A DNA stretch of 64,000 nucleotides from Buxus sempervirens (Eukaryota > Streptophyta > Magnoliopsida > Buxales > Buxaceae). Made by a program: the position numbers and the translations under genes. The DNA is taken from NCBI GenBank assembly GCA_947561395.2, contig OX387189.1:21452329-21516328 (forward strand). The letters are read 5' to 3'. Below, one piece after another: positions 45,858 to 57,232 of the stretch. The notes below the pieces were generated by a model. The model was not told where the DNA came from. It made no database searches and saw only the letters and a program-made list of their open reading frames with translations. Numbering within the stretch: the first letter of the stretch is position 1; every line of letters starts with the position of its first letter.

Positions 45858-47155
45858 GCCGACTATCCGATTGAAATTCCAAGCCAATTTAGGGTTTTCC
45901 ACCAAAAACTCTAAATTAGTCTAAGGCATGCAACAGGATATGCAAAAATTAAATTAATGCCTAAGCAGTTTATGCAATTATCAATCAAGCACTCAAGTTA
46001 TGGGGTCTTAAAGGTTATGTCCTTTAAATGTTTGGAAACGCATTCAGGTCTTAGCCGGCCTTTTCTTTCATCTGCTCTTTCATCTGATCTTTCATCCACC
46101 CCTAGTGTCGGACTGGGAACAATATTTACAACTTGCCTTCGAGGGCGAAATTTACAAAAATAAATCTAGAAAGAGAATCACCTCTAGGGTTGTTGAGAAC
46201 CCAAAAGGAGGGTACAAATTTGCCATTTGGCAAGTGGGCTAAAATCCTATCTCTAGGGTTTTTCTGCCTCTGTTCTGACCCATTTCTGTCTGATCTGGCC
46301 GGCTTTCAACTGAACCAAGACCGACTTGAATGCACGGATTAAATTGAGTTAATCTCCTTAAATTAGGGTTAAGACCAACAAAGGCGGGGGTTAATGCCCC
46401 ATATTGATTTTACCCCTATTTGTTCATTAATGTTCATGCTCTCATCCATCAGGGTTTATCAGAAGTAATAGGTGGGGAAGGATACCCAGCCCAAGGCATC
46501 TGCCCTCAAGGGTCTGAGCCAAGTACTAGACCCTTCGCGTACCATGGCAAGAAACCAATGGCGCTTGAAGAATCTAGAAACCTGGGGAGATGGGTTTACC
46601 CTGCTTTCCCCGGCAAGCCACGGGAGCGTAGGGCTAATACCATCCCAAAAGTAAGTTTCTCGATTGAAGAAGGGTGGCTGCTAGAGAGATCTAGGTTTTG
46701 GTTAAGAAGAGCATTTACATGGTGTAGATAGCATTCAGTTCGGATCATCCATGCAGACTCCCTCATGCATGTCACCCCACGCAGTTAAGAAAATTCATTC
46801 ACGGTGTAGTTATGTGCTTGTATGTGCAGTGGGGTCAAGTGCTGTGTCTGTTTGGGTGATTCTCGGATAATGGGCTGATTAAGGGTTCCTTGATGTCACT
46901 TTTATAGTGAGAATATAGAGCAGTATGCAATACAATGTCTGGGAGGATCCCCAGGTAAGTGGAGGGTCACAGGGGACCGCTTAAATTCCACTTTCCTTAG
47001 GCAATTATCTCGTCCTTGTGACAGGATCCCCCAATATTATGTAATTGCATAAGTTCCATAAACCACTAAGGTTGAACAAGAAGTACTTCCTAGATCTGCT
47101 TATATCCACCTAGGTTGACTCATTTGATAACCAGGGTCCGACTGGGTTGAGGGTA
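45858..47155 (-). other. 5' leader of element B
   Basis: Non-coding, about 1.3 kb. It contains the conserved nested hairpin at 46957-46993 (arms AAGTGGA/TCCACTT and GGTC/GACC) shared with element A, and the conserved block near 46471. Confidence 0.75.
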
Positions 47156-47156
47156 T

Positions 47157-47173
47157 CCCCAGCAGAGTCGCCA
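47157..47173 (-). promoter_or_regulatory. Primer binding site of element B (tRNA-Arg type)
   Basis: Minus-strand TGGCGACTCTGCTGGGG lies three bases inside the 5' LTR end. It matches the site of element A. Confidence 0.78.
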
Positions 47174-47176
47174 AGC

Positions 47177-49548
47177 TGTGCGCACCTAAACCTGGCCTAG
47201 ATCGCACACCGGGCGCACCTTCGGTGCGTGCCTCGGGACATCCAGAGTCGCCACTGCCTGAGAGTGCAGGCAGACACGGTTTTGCCCTATTCGGGTCTAA
47301 GTCTGGTCTGCGGCTTATTAGAGATCTAGTTAAGTCCTCGGTTACGTCCGGGGAAGTCCTAAGACACCCCGGCCCGCCCCGTCGGTTTGACGGGTCCCTC
47401 GGGTCTCCCTGGTTTTTTGAGTCAAGTTCACCCTTTTCCTAGACCAGCATGCTGCCTTGTTGGGTCTGGCGGGGCCCTTTGAAGGTGTGGGTCCCTTTTA
47501 TTTGATTTTATCTTTTTATTGATTTAAGTGGAGTGGGTCGGACCCGGGTCCCATTGGAAGACCCGTGGGCTGCCATGGTTGGGCTTTGGGTCCAGTTGGG
47601 TTATTGGGTAACCCATTTGGTTATCTTATTTATTTACAAATTCCATGGGCTTAGTGGGCTTGGATTTGGCCCATTCGCCAAGAGTCAAGTGGTCTTGGGC
47701 CTGTTTATTGAAAACAAGCCTGGTATGGACCAGTCAAAAGTGGGCCCCCACAAGTGGGCCAAAGGGATCTTGATGGGCCTATCTAGGCCCAAAGTCCAAA
47801 AATGGGCTTAAGGTAGCCCAAGTGGTTTAAGGGAATGGTTTAGACCGGATCAGGTCCAACCGAACCAAGAAATTACACTTTTGCATGATTTTTGCATTTG
47901 CCCGTTTTTTCTCTACGGTCCCACCTGACCGTGAATTGACTACTGTCTCTCCTGTCCGTGAATAAAACACGGTCCAGGTTGGACCGGCCTGAGTTTACGG
48001 ACGCGATTTAGTTTGCATATTTGCTGCCGATTTCGATCTGGATCAGTTCCGTGGCTTTTCTGGGTCTTCCAATGGCTTCTGTTGTCTTCCCAGGTTTTAC
48101 ATTCTCTTCATTTGGCTTGTAAAGCCATTTCTTCTCTTTTCACTTTCTTTGGGGTCATGATCTTCCTTCTTCTTTTTGTTTGCTCAAGCAACCATGTCCA
48201 TCGTTCAGGAGAGAAGAGGGGAGATTACAGGGTATATCATGTATTGAAAGATGTTCAACATTGCAACCAAATTATGTTGAGTATCATTCTTTTGATAACT
48301 TTGGTTATTTTCTCCTCTTTTCCATAGGAATGACCATTTTGAATCAAATGCTCATCACATACAGCAGCCAAAATGTGTTAGACATGACATAATAATAAAA
48401 GAAAAGTAAGTGAAGAAGAAAAGAAAAGTGATTAAAAGTTCTCTTAATTTAATAGGGATACTTACAATGCAATGTCTAATTGATTATGATGATTCCTCCA
48501 AGTCCAAGTGAATTCGGCAGCGCTTCCGCGTCCCGTTAGATTTTACAAATTGAATTTGAAAGGGATTTGACAGGAGATTGGGTTTAAGAAGAGGTTTTTT
48601 GGAGGTTTAGGCATAGTTTTGGGGAGGCAAGGGTATTTTGGACATTATGTTGGCTTGGGTAGGGTGGTGGCAACTGGGCAGGACTTGGCCGTGGGAAGCA
48701 CCAGGAGGGAGAGAGGGTAGGCCAGAGGAAAGGGCTTGTTCAAATGAGGGGGGTGGCCTTTCTATTTATAGGCAAAATTTCCGTGCCCGTACTTGAAATA
48801 CGGGCATGCCTTGCCCGTACTTCAAGTACGGGCGTGCTTTGCCCGTAATTCAAATACGGGCGAAAAACGCACATGTGCGAATCTCGCGAATCGGCCGTAC
48901 GGGACGCGTGTCCCGCCGTACAACGACGCGTGTCTGCTTAGAGAATCTTGCCCGTATTTCAAATACGGGCATGCCCTGCCCGTAATTCAAATACGGTCCA
49001 GCACGTTTTTAAAATGTTTGGATTTCAAACTTTTATTCAATTTAGTTTTTTGCAAGATTCTTATTCGATTTTTCGATTATTTTATTAAAAAAGCGAGATT
49101 CTCTTTATTAGAATATTATTAAACACATTTATCTTATTTATTTTATTGGTTTATTCCATTTTTGTTGCCTTTTTTGCCACATGGGCAGTTTTTCTGAAAC
49201 TTCAACTGCTCATAACTTCTTCATCCGGTGTCCGATTTCAGCAAACTTACTGTCGTTGGAACCGGCTCGGAACCACCTATCCACTAGGATCAAGTTTGGC
49301 AGCTGAATTGGGGTCGAGACTTTTTGCTCCCCAAAAGTTTGACCAGCTCATATCTTTTCCATTTGGACTCCGATTCCAGCAAATTCGGTTGCGTTAGAAT
49401 CATGTCGAAATGCTCTTTTCAATGAGATGAAGTTTGATGGCCAAATTCACTTGAACAAAAAGTCAATTTTTGACCCCCTCAGGGTTTGACTTTTAGTTTG
49501 ACTTTTCATTTTTCTTTATTTTGGGGGTGCAAAAATCAGGTGCTAACA
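47177..49548 (-). repeat. 5' LTR of element B
   Basis: 2372 bp, TGTTAGCACC to GCGCACA on the minus strand. TATAAATA is at 48770-48763, five 21-bp palindromes are at 48785-48998, and the U5 copy of GAGTCGCCA is at 47245-47253. It is about 99.4% identical to the split partner by eye. Confidence 0.93.
48763..48998 (-). promoter_or_regulatory. Promoter of B 5' LTR: TATA box and five 21-bp palindromes
   Basis: Same arrangement as in the 3' LTR: TATA at 48770-48763 with GCCCGTA-N7-TACGGGC sites immediately upstream on the minus strand. Confidence 0.75.
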
Positions 49549-49553
49549 CCGGT

Positions 49554-49645
49554 CTCGGTACGCTGATATAGAATGCCAGCGAGATGCTGCTATTGCCGAG
49601 TGGGACGCCCTCTTTATTACCATTCAGATCTCCGGGGACAGCTTG
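49554..49645 (+). pseudogene. Gene C exon fragment between element B and the solo LTR
   Basis: It continues the frame from 22268 as RYADIECQRDAAIAEWDALF, predicted helical. It ends at the GCTTG target site and resumes at 51897. Confidence 0.65.
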
Positions 49646-51891
49646 TGTAAAACCCATATAATTTTTCATGATTTTATGAGAAAAATAAATAATAATCATA
49701 AATATTTAAACTAATAACGTGTGTGGATGTAGGAGTTTTGGTTGGGTGAGCACACACCAAATTAGAGATTTAAAGTTGTCGAGCGGCAAACTTATTTACG
49801 GAAGGTATTTATACTTTAAAAAATTAGGTTTTCGGGTTTTTGCACTTAATACGAGTACGAGAATACTGAGAGGTTTGGCTATTGTGGCTGCGGCGATTTC
49901 TTTGGTTTCGTGGGAGAGAAGAAGATCTGGGGAGGTTCCGACCGCTTAGTGTTCGTGATCAAGAATTTCGGGAGGGTTTTTCTTCTGGTGATCAAGTGAA
50001 CTGGGCGACTATAGCAACCAGACGAACGAACAGTTGGTTGGGGTTTGCTTTTCGGGGGTTGCTGTTGCCAAGACTTGGAAGCGTATAAAGGTGAGTGGCA
50101 CTATTTTAAAACCTGGGTTTCGTATTATTCGTAGTTTTACTTCGAATGCATATGTTTGTAGAATGAGAGATTAAGTTGTTTTCTGGATGGAGATAGTCCG
50201 AGGGATGGTTTTATTTGGAACTGAATGAGGATAAATAAAAAGTGTGTTGGATTAATTCCAAAAATAGTTTAAATGTGTTCTGGGGGTATTAGGAGACTAA
50301 AGGAATGGTTACAGACCAAAAAAGTTCAGCCAGAGTTGGAGATCTGGATTTAACAGAGACTTGAAAAATACAGTGGGTATCCGCCCACTTGGCGCTCACT
50401 GGCGCTCACTTCAGGTAGTGAGCGCAAGGACAAATGTTACTATCCGCCGAGCTCGCGCTCACTTGGCGCTCAGCTCGCGCTCACTTAAAATCGATCCGCC
50501 CACCTCGCGCCCACCTCACGCCCACTTCCCGCTCCCCTCGCGCTCACTTGAAGTCAAGTAGGCGCATACCAAAAAAATTAGCCCATTGACTATCCGCCCA
50601 CCTCGCGCCTACCTCAGGAGGTGAGCGCATGGTCCCCTTTATTTGCCGAATTGCCTATTTGAGTAAACCAAGTGGGATTTTGATGATAGGAGGTTTCAAG
50701 CACTTAACAAATGACTTGTTTAGGACTCTAGAGACAATGTTACCTATGAGAATATCAAAGATAAATTCTGGAAATTCTTAGGAGCTTCCAAGGCAAATTT
50801 AGGGCAAATTGTAGGTGATGTCTGGATACCAAATACTAGAAGATTCTATTTTAATTCTCTTTGGTTAAATACTGTACTTGGTTGAGATTTTATTAAACCC
50901 TGTTTTCTTAATGGCAAGTTTTGAAATGTGTTGTAAAGATTATTTATTTGTGTGAGTTGATGTTCTGGTTGGAACACTTGTGAGGAATTGCTGTTCTGGT
51001 TGGAACCCTTGTGAGGAATGACTGTTCTGGTTGGAACACTTGTGTGAGTTGATGTTCTGGTTGGAACAACTTGTGATGTGTGTACTGAATGCGGTGTTTT
51101 ATTTGGTGATTTATCGGTTGGGTTTAGCTTCCCATGGATCCTTGTTAAGCTTAGTAATGTGATGGTATGTGTTTATTGGTATAATTTCATGGCCTTGTGT
51201 GTTGCCACGACCAGTGTAGAGCAGCCAGATACCCTGAGTAGGCCTGGTTGTCAGTGCCGATACCCGGAGTAGGCCGGCATTGGATGACGATACCCTGAGT
51301 AGGCCGTCATTTCAGACTGTCCGATACCCTGAGTAGGCCGGAACTGTGTACATGGAGGTGTGGAGTGTCTACTTGGCATGTAAATTAATCAATGTAACAA
51401 TATGCATGACATTGACCCTTTTTGTGTTGTTATCGGAAATATGTTGTTTTAAATTGTTGGTTATTTATAGAAGCATGTCTTATAACTGTGTTAACTATTT
51501 CTGCATGCATGTGTCACTCGCTGAGATATTCGTATCTCATCCCTCGTTGTTGTTATATTTTTCAGATCTTCATGGTGAGGCGCCTACTGGGGTAGATCCG
51601 ACTAACACCTATAAGGAGGAGGATTATTACTACCAACCTTAGACTAGTAGGTTGCTTAGTCTTAAACTTTGTTAAATTAATTTTGTGGGAATTGTAATAA
51701 GGTAGTAAATTGGAACCATTTGATGTATTTGAAGATTCTATAAATTGTTTGGATGAGAATTTTGATTGTGCACTCTGATGTGATATAAATTGTGTGTGAT
51801 TATCCAGCGATCACCATTATTGAGATCCTTACCTAACCCTCTGGGAGACATGTTATATCTTTAATGAAAAACACGGATCCAGGGCGTTACA
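49646..51891 (+). mobile_element. Solo LTR, Tekay/chromovirus-like family 2, TSD GCTTG
   Basis: TGTAAAACCCAT to GGGCGTTACA, 2246 bp, flanked by GCTTG (49641-49645 and 51892-51896). Sister of 4059-6374 in the opposite orientation. It contains a GCGCTC-rich block (50380-50640), three to four copies of GTTCTGGTTGGAACACTTGT (about 50960-51075) and a hairpin cluster (51225-51342). Confidence 0.92.
51225..51342. repeat. Four hairpins with the same 15-base loop and four different stems
   Basis: The loop is ATACCCTGAGTAGGC (one base changed in the second). Arms are CCAG/CTGG, TGCCG/CGGCA, ATGACG/CGTCAT and TCCG/CGGA. Every loop is exactly 15 bases. Each arm pairs with its own partner although the arm sequences are unrelated. 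Confidence 0.9.
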
Positions 51892-51896
51892 GCTTG

Positions 51897-52664
51897 GCAG
51901 GGCACAGGGCCAGGCGGGTCCTTCTGGTGTACAGGACCAGGCGGGTCCATCTCATACCCAGGTTAATTCTTTACCTCTTTCCATTCCTATTCTTATATCT
52001 GTTTATCCTGTTCTGACTAAAATTTCTTTTCTTATTTTCAGGATGACACAGCCGGCCCTTCTTCATCTGCTTCATCACTGCCTATGCATCTCCGTGGCAA
52101 GGTTTTCTCTGTGGCACGGGTGGAGTTTGTGACCTCTCCTAGACCAGTAGAGGTTCCTGTAGCAGAGCCCGAGATCAAGGCTGAGGTTGCACCTGCTACT
52201 GTCCCTACTACTGAGGACGTACCAGAGTCTGATCCAGCTCCAGAGACCGCTCCTGATGTGCCTACTGAGATGGAGATGGAGCCTACTGAGGAGGCTGCTG
52301 CTGAGCCTGTAGAGCCTATGCATGATGCTGATGCGCCTGCGGCGTGCATTCCTGCTCATCCTGCCACGGAGCCCGCTGTGACCGAGGAGGTGCCTGTTGC
52401 TGCCAATCCTGTGACTGAGCCAGTCCCTACGGATTTGATACCGAATCAGGGGGATATGTAGATACCTCGGGGTACGTTCCTCCTGATCAACCCACTGCTG
52501 GCCTTGTGCCTTTATATATATGGTATGATATTCAGTCTATTTTGAGCAGGATGACCCGTAGTACTGCTCGTCGCCTTATGGAGCATGTCTTCGAGCGCCG
52601 GCGGCCTTCAGGCAGTGGTCGAGGTAGAGGACATGGTCGTGGCCGCAGAGGTGGACCTAGATAG
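51897..52664 (+). pseudogene. Gene C 3' exons: acidic linker and RG-rich C-terminus
   Basis: The exon piece 51897-51961 encodes a duplicated QAGPS-type repeat. A GT-AG intron follows at 51962-52041, then the last exon. The long acidic Pro/Glu/Val/Thr-rich frame (from MHLRGKVFSVARVEF at 52084) reaches a TAG at 52459. One base shift later the frame reads TRSTARRLMEHVFERRRPSG and ends in an RG-rich tail at TAG 52662-52664. An RG-rich tail mirrors the RG-rich segment near the start of the gene. Confidence 0.65.
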
Positions 52665-52886
52665 ACAGATTAGATTAGGATATCTCATGTACATGTATTT
52701 TGACAGAATGATGTAAACCTTCATATATATATAAAAGAAGCTTGATTCATTTTTTTCTTCATATATGCTCTTTTCTTTTTCATTTCTAGCTTTTTCTTGC
52801 ATAATATATGTTAAAGCAGGGACAGGTGAAGCCTAGGGAAGCAATGAAATTGAAATTTCCCATTTTTTTTGCATTTTTCCAACAAA
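52665..52886 (+). other. 3' flank of gene C
   Basis: AT-rich, with T-rich runs. No coding sequence is seen. It probably holds the C polyadenylation region. Confidence 0.4.
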
Positions 52887-52888
52887 AC

Positions 52889-53049
52889 CGTATTTATATT
52901 ACGAGCCAGTGGTGCCCGTAATTTTAATGCGGGCGCAATCTGCCCGTAAATTTTTTACGGTCATAGTGTGTCCGCACTTTCTATACGGGCATGCAGCGCT
53001 CATATTACAAATACGGATTTTATTGCTTTTTTTGAATTTTCTATATAAA
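52889..53049 (+). promoter_or_regulatory. Promoter of antisense gene D: palindromes and TATA box
   Basis: Two 21-bp GCCCGTA-type palindromes at 52914-52934 and 52942-52962, additional half sites to about 53020, and TATATAAA at 53042-53049. The ATG is 92 bases below the TATA box. The first 50 bases match the block upstream of gene C (2402-2450). Confidence 0.7.
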
Positions 53050-53615
53050 CTCATGGGGAACGTCATTGTGACGTTTTTAAAAGTTTGAAAACTCCCTGAG
53101 CCTTCCGTTTTCTGCTTTCCTTGGCTTCTTTGGTGCTTCCATGGCTTCCCTCGCCCCTTTCTCTTCTGTCGATGGATCTCCTCCTGCAAGACAACCTGTT
53201 AGATCAAAACCTCCTAATCTCACTAGGTACAATGTTGTGGATTCCTTCTATGATAGGTGGGTTAACTCCATGACCCTTGATGAGGAAATTCGTTGGGATT
53301 CCATCCACTTAGGCCATATCCTACACATCCCTAAAATTCCCTTTAAGTGGGAAATTATCGAAGCTTTGATTGGGCATTGGGTTCCTGAATTGAATCTCTT
53401 CCATTTTGATGACAAAGAGATGACTCCTACTATTGAAGAAATTGAAACCATCCTTGGCCTAAGGTTTTCTGAAAAGGTTGTGAACTCGCCCCTAAAGCCT
53501 AACTACAAAAAGGAGGCATCCACCATCTTGGGTATAGGGAAGAAGGACCTAGGAAATTCTGACACACTGCTGACCTTGTCTAAGACCTTTTTGACTAAAA
53601 GACTTCTAAGGGGTG

Positions 53616-56600
53616 TGTGCGCGCGTCGGAAACGCGGCACGGGAGAATTCGGAGTCGCCACCACCTGATGGGGTGCAGGCGGATACCTGGGTGCCTAAGT
53701 TAGTCTATTTTTGGGCTTTTGGTCTGCGGCTTGAGATTCTAAGTAGGGTCTCGGTTGTGGTATGGGAAGTCCGTAGACACCCCAGTCCACCCCGTCGGAT
53801 GACGGGTCCCGTGGGTTCCCTGGTTTGAGTCAGCTTGCTTTGGTTTCTCACCCGATTCCTAATCCGATATGCAAATTGGTTAAGTCTGTCGGGACAACTT
53901 GAGTGGTGTGGGTCCCTTTAATTGATTTTATCTTGCTTAATTTAGGTGATCTGAGTCGGATTGGGTGGGCCTCGTTGGAAGGCCCACAGTGTCCTTGGTG
54001 GGCTTGACTAAGCTCACATGCCTCTGGTGGGCCTCTGTCTAGTCCTAGGAGGCCCTTTGGGCTTAGGTTAATGAGTTGATTTTACTTAATTGTTTAAGTT
54101 GGAATTTTAGGTGATTTTCATACAAAAGGTTGGTCTGCATTGGTTGGCGGGCCCCGGGGTGGGCCCCCACAATGGTTGCCAAGAGCGTTTCGGATTTATC
54201 TTTATTTAAATCTGCCAAGATGACTTGGACATTGGGCTTGGGGCCCATAGTCCGAGTTTGGGCTTGATAGCCCAGGTTATGTGGAGTTAAGGCTTGCACC
54301 CTTCCTTGGTTCGGTGGGTGGGCTTTGGCGAACCCGATAGGCCCTTGCCCTTGGTCTCGGCCAAACCACACAATTCAAATACTCATTTCGCACAACAAGG
54401 TTCGGGTGGGCCGCATTGGGTTTGGCCCGCCCGGTTCAATTAGTTCACTTTACTTAATTTACTTATTTGCATGCTTTTGGATTTATCGGGCTTGGTGGGC
54501 CCCGTTGGAAGGCCCACGGGTATTCCGAGTTGGACCGGCGGTCCATGTCCCAAGTTGGGTTTCCGGGTGACCCGGAAACCATATTGGTTCATTTGGTTCT
54601 GCTGAAAATAACATGAAAATTCGGGAAGGATCAAGAAAACATAAAAAATGGCATTTCTGTGTGTATCCGGCCTTAGTTGCCGAATACACACAGGCCATAG
54701 GTGATCCGGCCTGAGTTGCCGGATCACCCTGAAATGGCCTTTTTTCGAGTTTTGCCATTCGGGGTGACTTCCAGGGGTTCCTAGAAGGCTTTCTAAGATT
54801 TGGTGGGCCCCTGGGAGGGCCCACACTGGTTCAGGTTTGAGGGCGAGGCCTCATTTGGCCTCCCTTTTTGGTTTCTCATCAAGATATGGAGACATTGGAA
54901 GGCATGGGGCTTGCTGCCCTTCTCCCTCCTTCTCCAACAATTACAGCAGCCTGGTAGGGATCTTGGCATCCCTATCTGTGTGTTTTCCCTCCGTCCACCA
55001 ATGGCAAACCAAATCTGGCCACCAAACATCCCATGCTATATTATCCTCATACAAATACCGATATACAAAACCATGGGACAGTAAAAAATGGAAAAAACAG
55101 TAGCTAATATGCCATGGTTAAAAATATTGCTAAGTGGGTGTAGGGTGGTAATCGAACATGCTGGTGGAGCAGACATTGATGCTAGTGGGGATGCTGCTGC
55201 TGTTCCCAGCAGCAGCTCATGCGAGCACCGAAAAGAATAAGCAAACATCCAGGTGGGGTGAGGGGGAGTGGTGGGAGCATGCATTCATACGTATACAAAG
55301 AAGACGACAAATGATAAAAGCAAGGTTAGAACGCCTAATCCGTAGCATGCATGGTTTAGCAAAAGCACTAAGGAGGTGGCTGCCAAAGCCATAGGGTCCT
55401 ACATATGCAAGAAATAAAATCAGCAAACACATAGGCATGCTAGAAGGAGATAAGATAAAGCATGGCTTAGCATGCATTCCCCACACATCATACCAACATT
55501 TGAACCCAAAATCCATGCTTGACCCTAACGAAAATCAGAGAAAGGGAAGGAAAGGGGGTTTATATAGGGATACATTAGACATGCCTTGCATGAGGGAACA
55601 TGCTCCCTTCATTGAATAACCGAGACCCTCAAACAGCGCACTTGGTGGCCTAGAATGAAGCAACAAAGCTTCTCATTCTCTCAGAAAATCGTGCATGGGG
55701 TCTCCCTTACCCTTGGAGACCACTACATTACCAAGACATAAAAGAAAAATGCATGCAAAGGAGACTAACACAGCTGTGTAGCAGTGAGAGATCAGATTCC
55801 TTGAACTCCTTGAAAAAGACCCATTTTAATATATGTATAACATGAGGTGATGAGGAACCTTACCTGGAGGTTCTTAAGCTCTTGCACAAGGTGGAGCCTT
55901 CTCCTTGAGGCCAAGATGTAGCTGGCGATTCCTCTGGTGCTCAAGCTCCACTCCAACAGCAGCTAGACTCCCTTAGCTTGCTTAAGAAAGTGAGGGAGGA
56001 GAAGAAGGAAACAAGGGTGGATGCACTTGGGGTGGTATGGTGAGGTGGTGGAGGGCAAAGGGGGTTGAGGGAGGAAGGATTCAGATGGAAACAGGTGGGG
56101 GAAGAAAGCTGAAAACAGCAAAAAAGACCCAACCCCCGGCCAAAGGTGGCTGCTGTGCTTTTATAGACAAACTTAATGTATCCGGCATTAAATGTCGGAT
56201 ACACTACATGTCCTTTGTATCTGGCATTTAATGTCGGATACACTGAACCTCCTTTGTATCCGGCATAAAATGTCGGATACAAACAGAATTATTTCAAAAA
56301 TTTAATGCCGCCGCGAATCTGTCGGGGAATCGACGCGAATCTCGCTGAGCAAATCTTTGTATCCGACATTTGATGTCGGTTATACAGAAACCCATGTGTA
56401 TCTGATATATTTGACCGGATACAAATCAAAAAATTACGGATTTGCCCATCGACTTGACCGATTCGACCGATTTGACACTTTTGGATATCTACGGATTGTC
56501 CTATACGAAATTTTGCTTTAAACCCTGGGATATTTTGCATGTTTGGATATTTACGGATTGCCCCTCGAGATATTTTCTTGCGCCACTCGCCACGTGTGCA

Positions 56601-57003
56601 ACTTTTTGCCACGTGTGCAGTTTCTGGTTTTTCTACTCGGAAAATTTGACGGCTCATATCTCCTCCATCCGGACTCCGATTTGAGCAAACTCAGTTGCGT
56701 TGGACTCATATCGAAGTCCTCTATCCAATGATATAGGGCTAAGCACCTGGCTCGGGGTTCGAAAAAAGTTAACTTTTGACTCACCCTCAAGTTTGACCGG
56801 CCCACAGAACCTTCATCCGAACTCCGATTCCAGCAAACTCAGTTGCGTTAGACTCGTGTCGGGATTCTCTATCCATTGAGATAAAGCAAGGTGGCCAATT
56901 ATCACTTGATCGAAAGGTCAAATTTTGACCCCTCAGGGTTTGACTTTTTAGCCGGGTTTTGCATTTCCGGCTCTTTTGGGAGCGCAAAAATGAGGTGCTT
57001 ACA
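53616..57003 (-). mobile_element. Solo LTR, A-like Ogre family, TSD GGGTG
   Basis: 3388 bp, minus-strand TGTAAGCACC to CGCGCACA, flanked by GGGTG (53611-53615 and 57004-57008). The LTR architecture matches element A: TATAAAA at 56165-56159, five ATCCGG-type palindromes upstream (56177-56423), a second palindrome pair at 54660-54735, and GAGTCGCCA at 53652-53660. No internal sequence is present. Confidence 0.92.
56159..56423 (-). promoter_or_regulatory. Promoter of solo LTR: TATA box and palindromes
   Basis: Minus-strand TATAAAA with five palindromes GTATCCGGCA/TGTCGGATAC type directly upstream, the same number as in element A. Confidence 0.6.
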
Positions 57004-57232
57004 GGGTGAGGACAAGGATGCCCGGTTTAATGCTTTGACTTTGATAGTGGTCAACCAGTTGCTCTTTCCACGGGGTGACGACCAAGTTTACTTGGCTCTC
57101 ATCTCAGTTTTCTGCCAGGTTAGGGAACGTGAGAGATTGGCCCCTATGATCTTGGCAGAGATATACCAAGCCTTGACTAACTGCTATTTCAGAAAGAAGA
57201 AACGCTTTCTTGCCTGTGCCCCTATCCTGCAG

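Larger units (their letters stand above)
22269..49548 (-). mobile_element. Element B: nearly complete Ogre-type LTR retrotransposon, TSD CCGGT, with nested Tekay insertion
   Basis: Flanked by CCGGT at 22264-22268 and 49549-49553. Its own length without the nested element is about 18.7 kb, typical of Ogre. On the minus strand: 5' LTR 49548-47177, primer site, leader, ORF1 45857-44424, tandem-repeat leader, gag 42692-41082, protease 41042-39297, RT/RNase H/integrase 39086-35061, 3' UTR, purine tract, 3' LTR 33249-22269. Gag, protease and pol share one frame. The two LTRs differ at roughly 14 bases and two small gaps by eye, so insertion is recent, yet the frames carry six or seven stops. Confidence 0.93.
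3958..52664 (+). pseudogene. Gene C: plant mobile domain (PMD, aminotransferase-like) gene, antisense gene of element E, broken
   Basis: Inferred exons: 3958-4058 plus 6380-6443, 6527-7439, 7505-7574 plus 21609-21697, 21770-22161, 22244-22268 plus 49554-49645 plus 51897-51961, and 52042-52664. Introns are GT-AG. Four transposon insertions split the exons; removing them rejoins reading frames. The product would be about 810 residues: an acidic Ser/Arg-rich start, an RG-rich stretch, the PMD domain, an acidic Pro/Glu/Thr-rich region and a C-terminal RG-rich tail. PMD proteins (for example MAIN-like) occur as host genes and inside plant transposons. Damage before the insertions: TGA 3970, TAA 6758, TGA 6821, TAG 7175, and about one lost base in each of three later exons. 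The start codon follows a splice-acceptor-like CCACAG. It cannot make a functional protein. Confidence 0.75.

Noticed and set aside
47157-47176. tRNA gene remnant
   Set aside because: Only the 3' end complement of a tRNA is present, next to the LTR, as expected for a primer binding site.
52038-52359. Ser/Gly/Ala-rich minus-strand open frames
   Set aside because: Shadows of the acidic low-complexity exon of gene C.
3958-52664. Gene C as an ordinary host gene or a MULE cargo
   Set aside because: No terminal inverted repeats were seen, and it lies between the E polypurine tract and E gag-pro with a promoter block shared with gene D. A host origin before capture remains possible.
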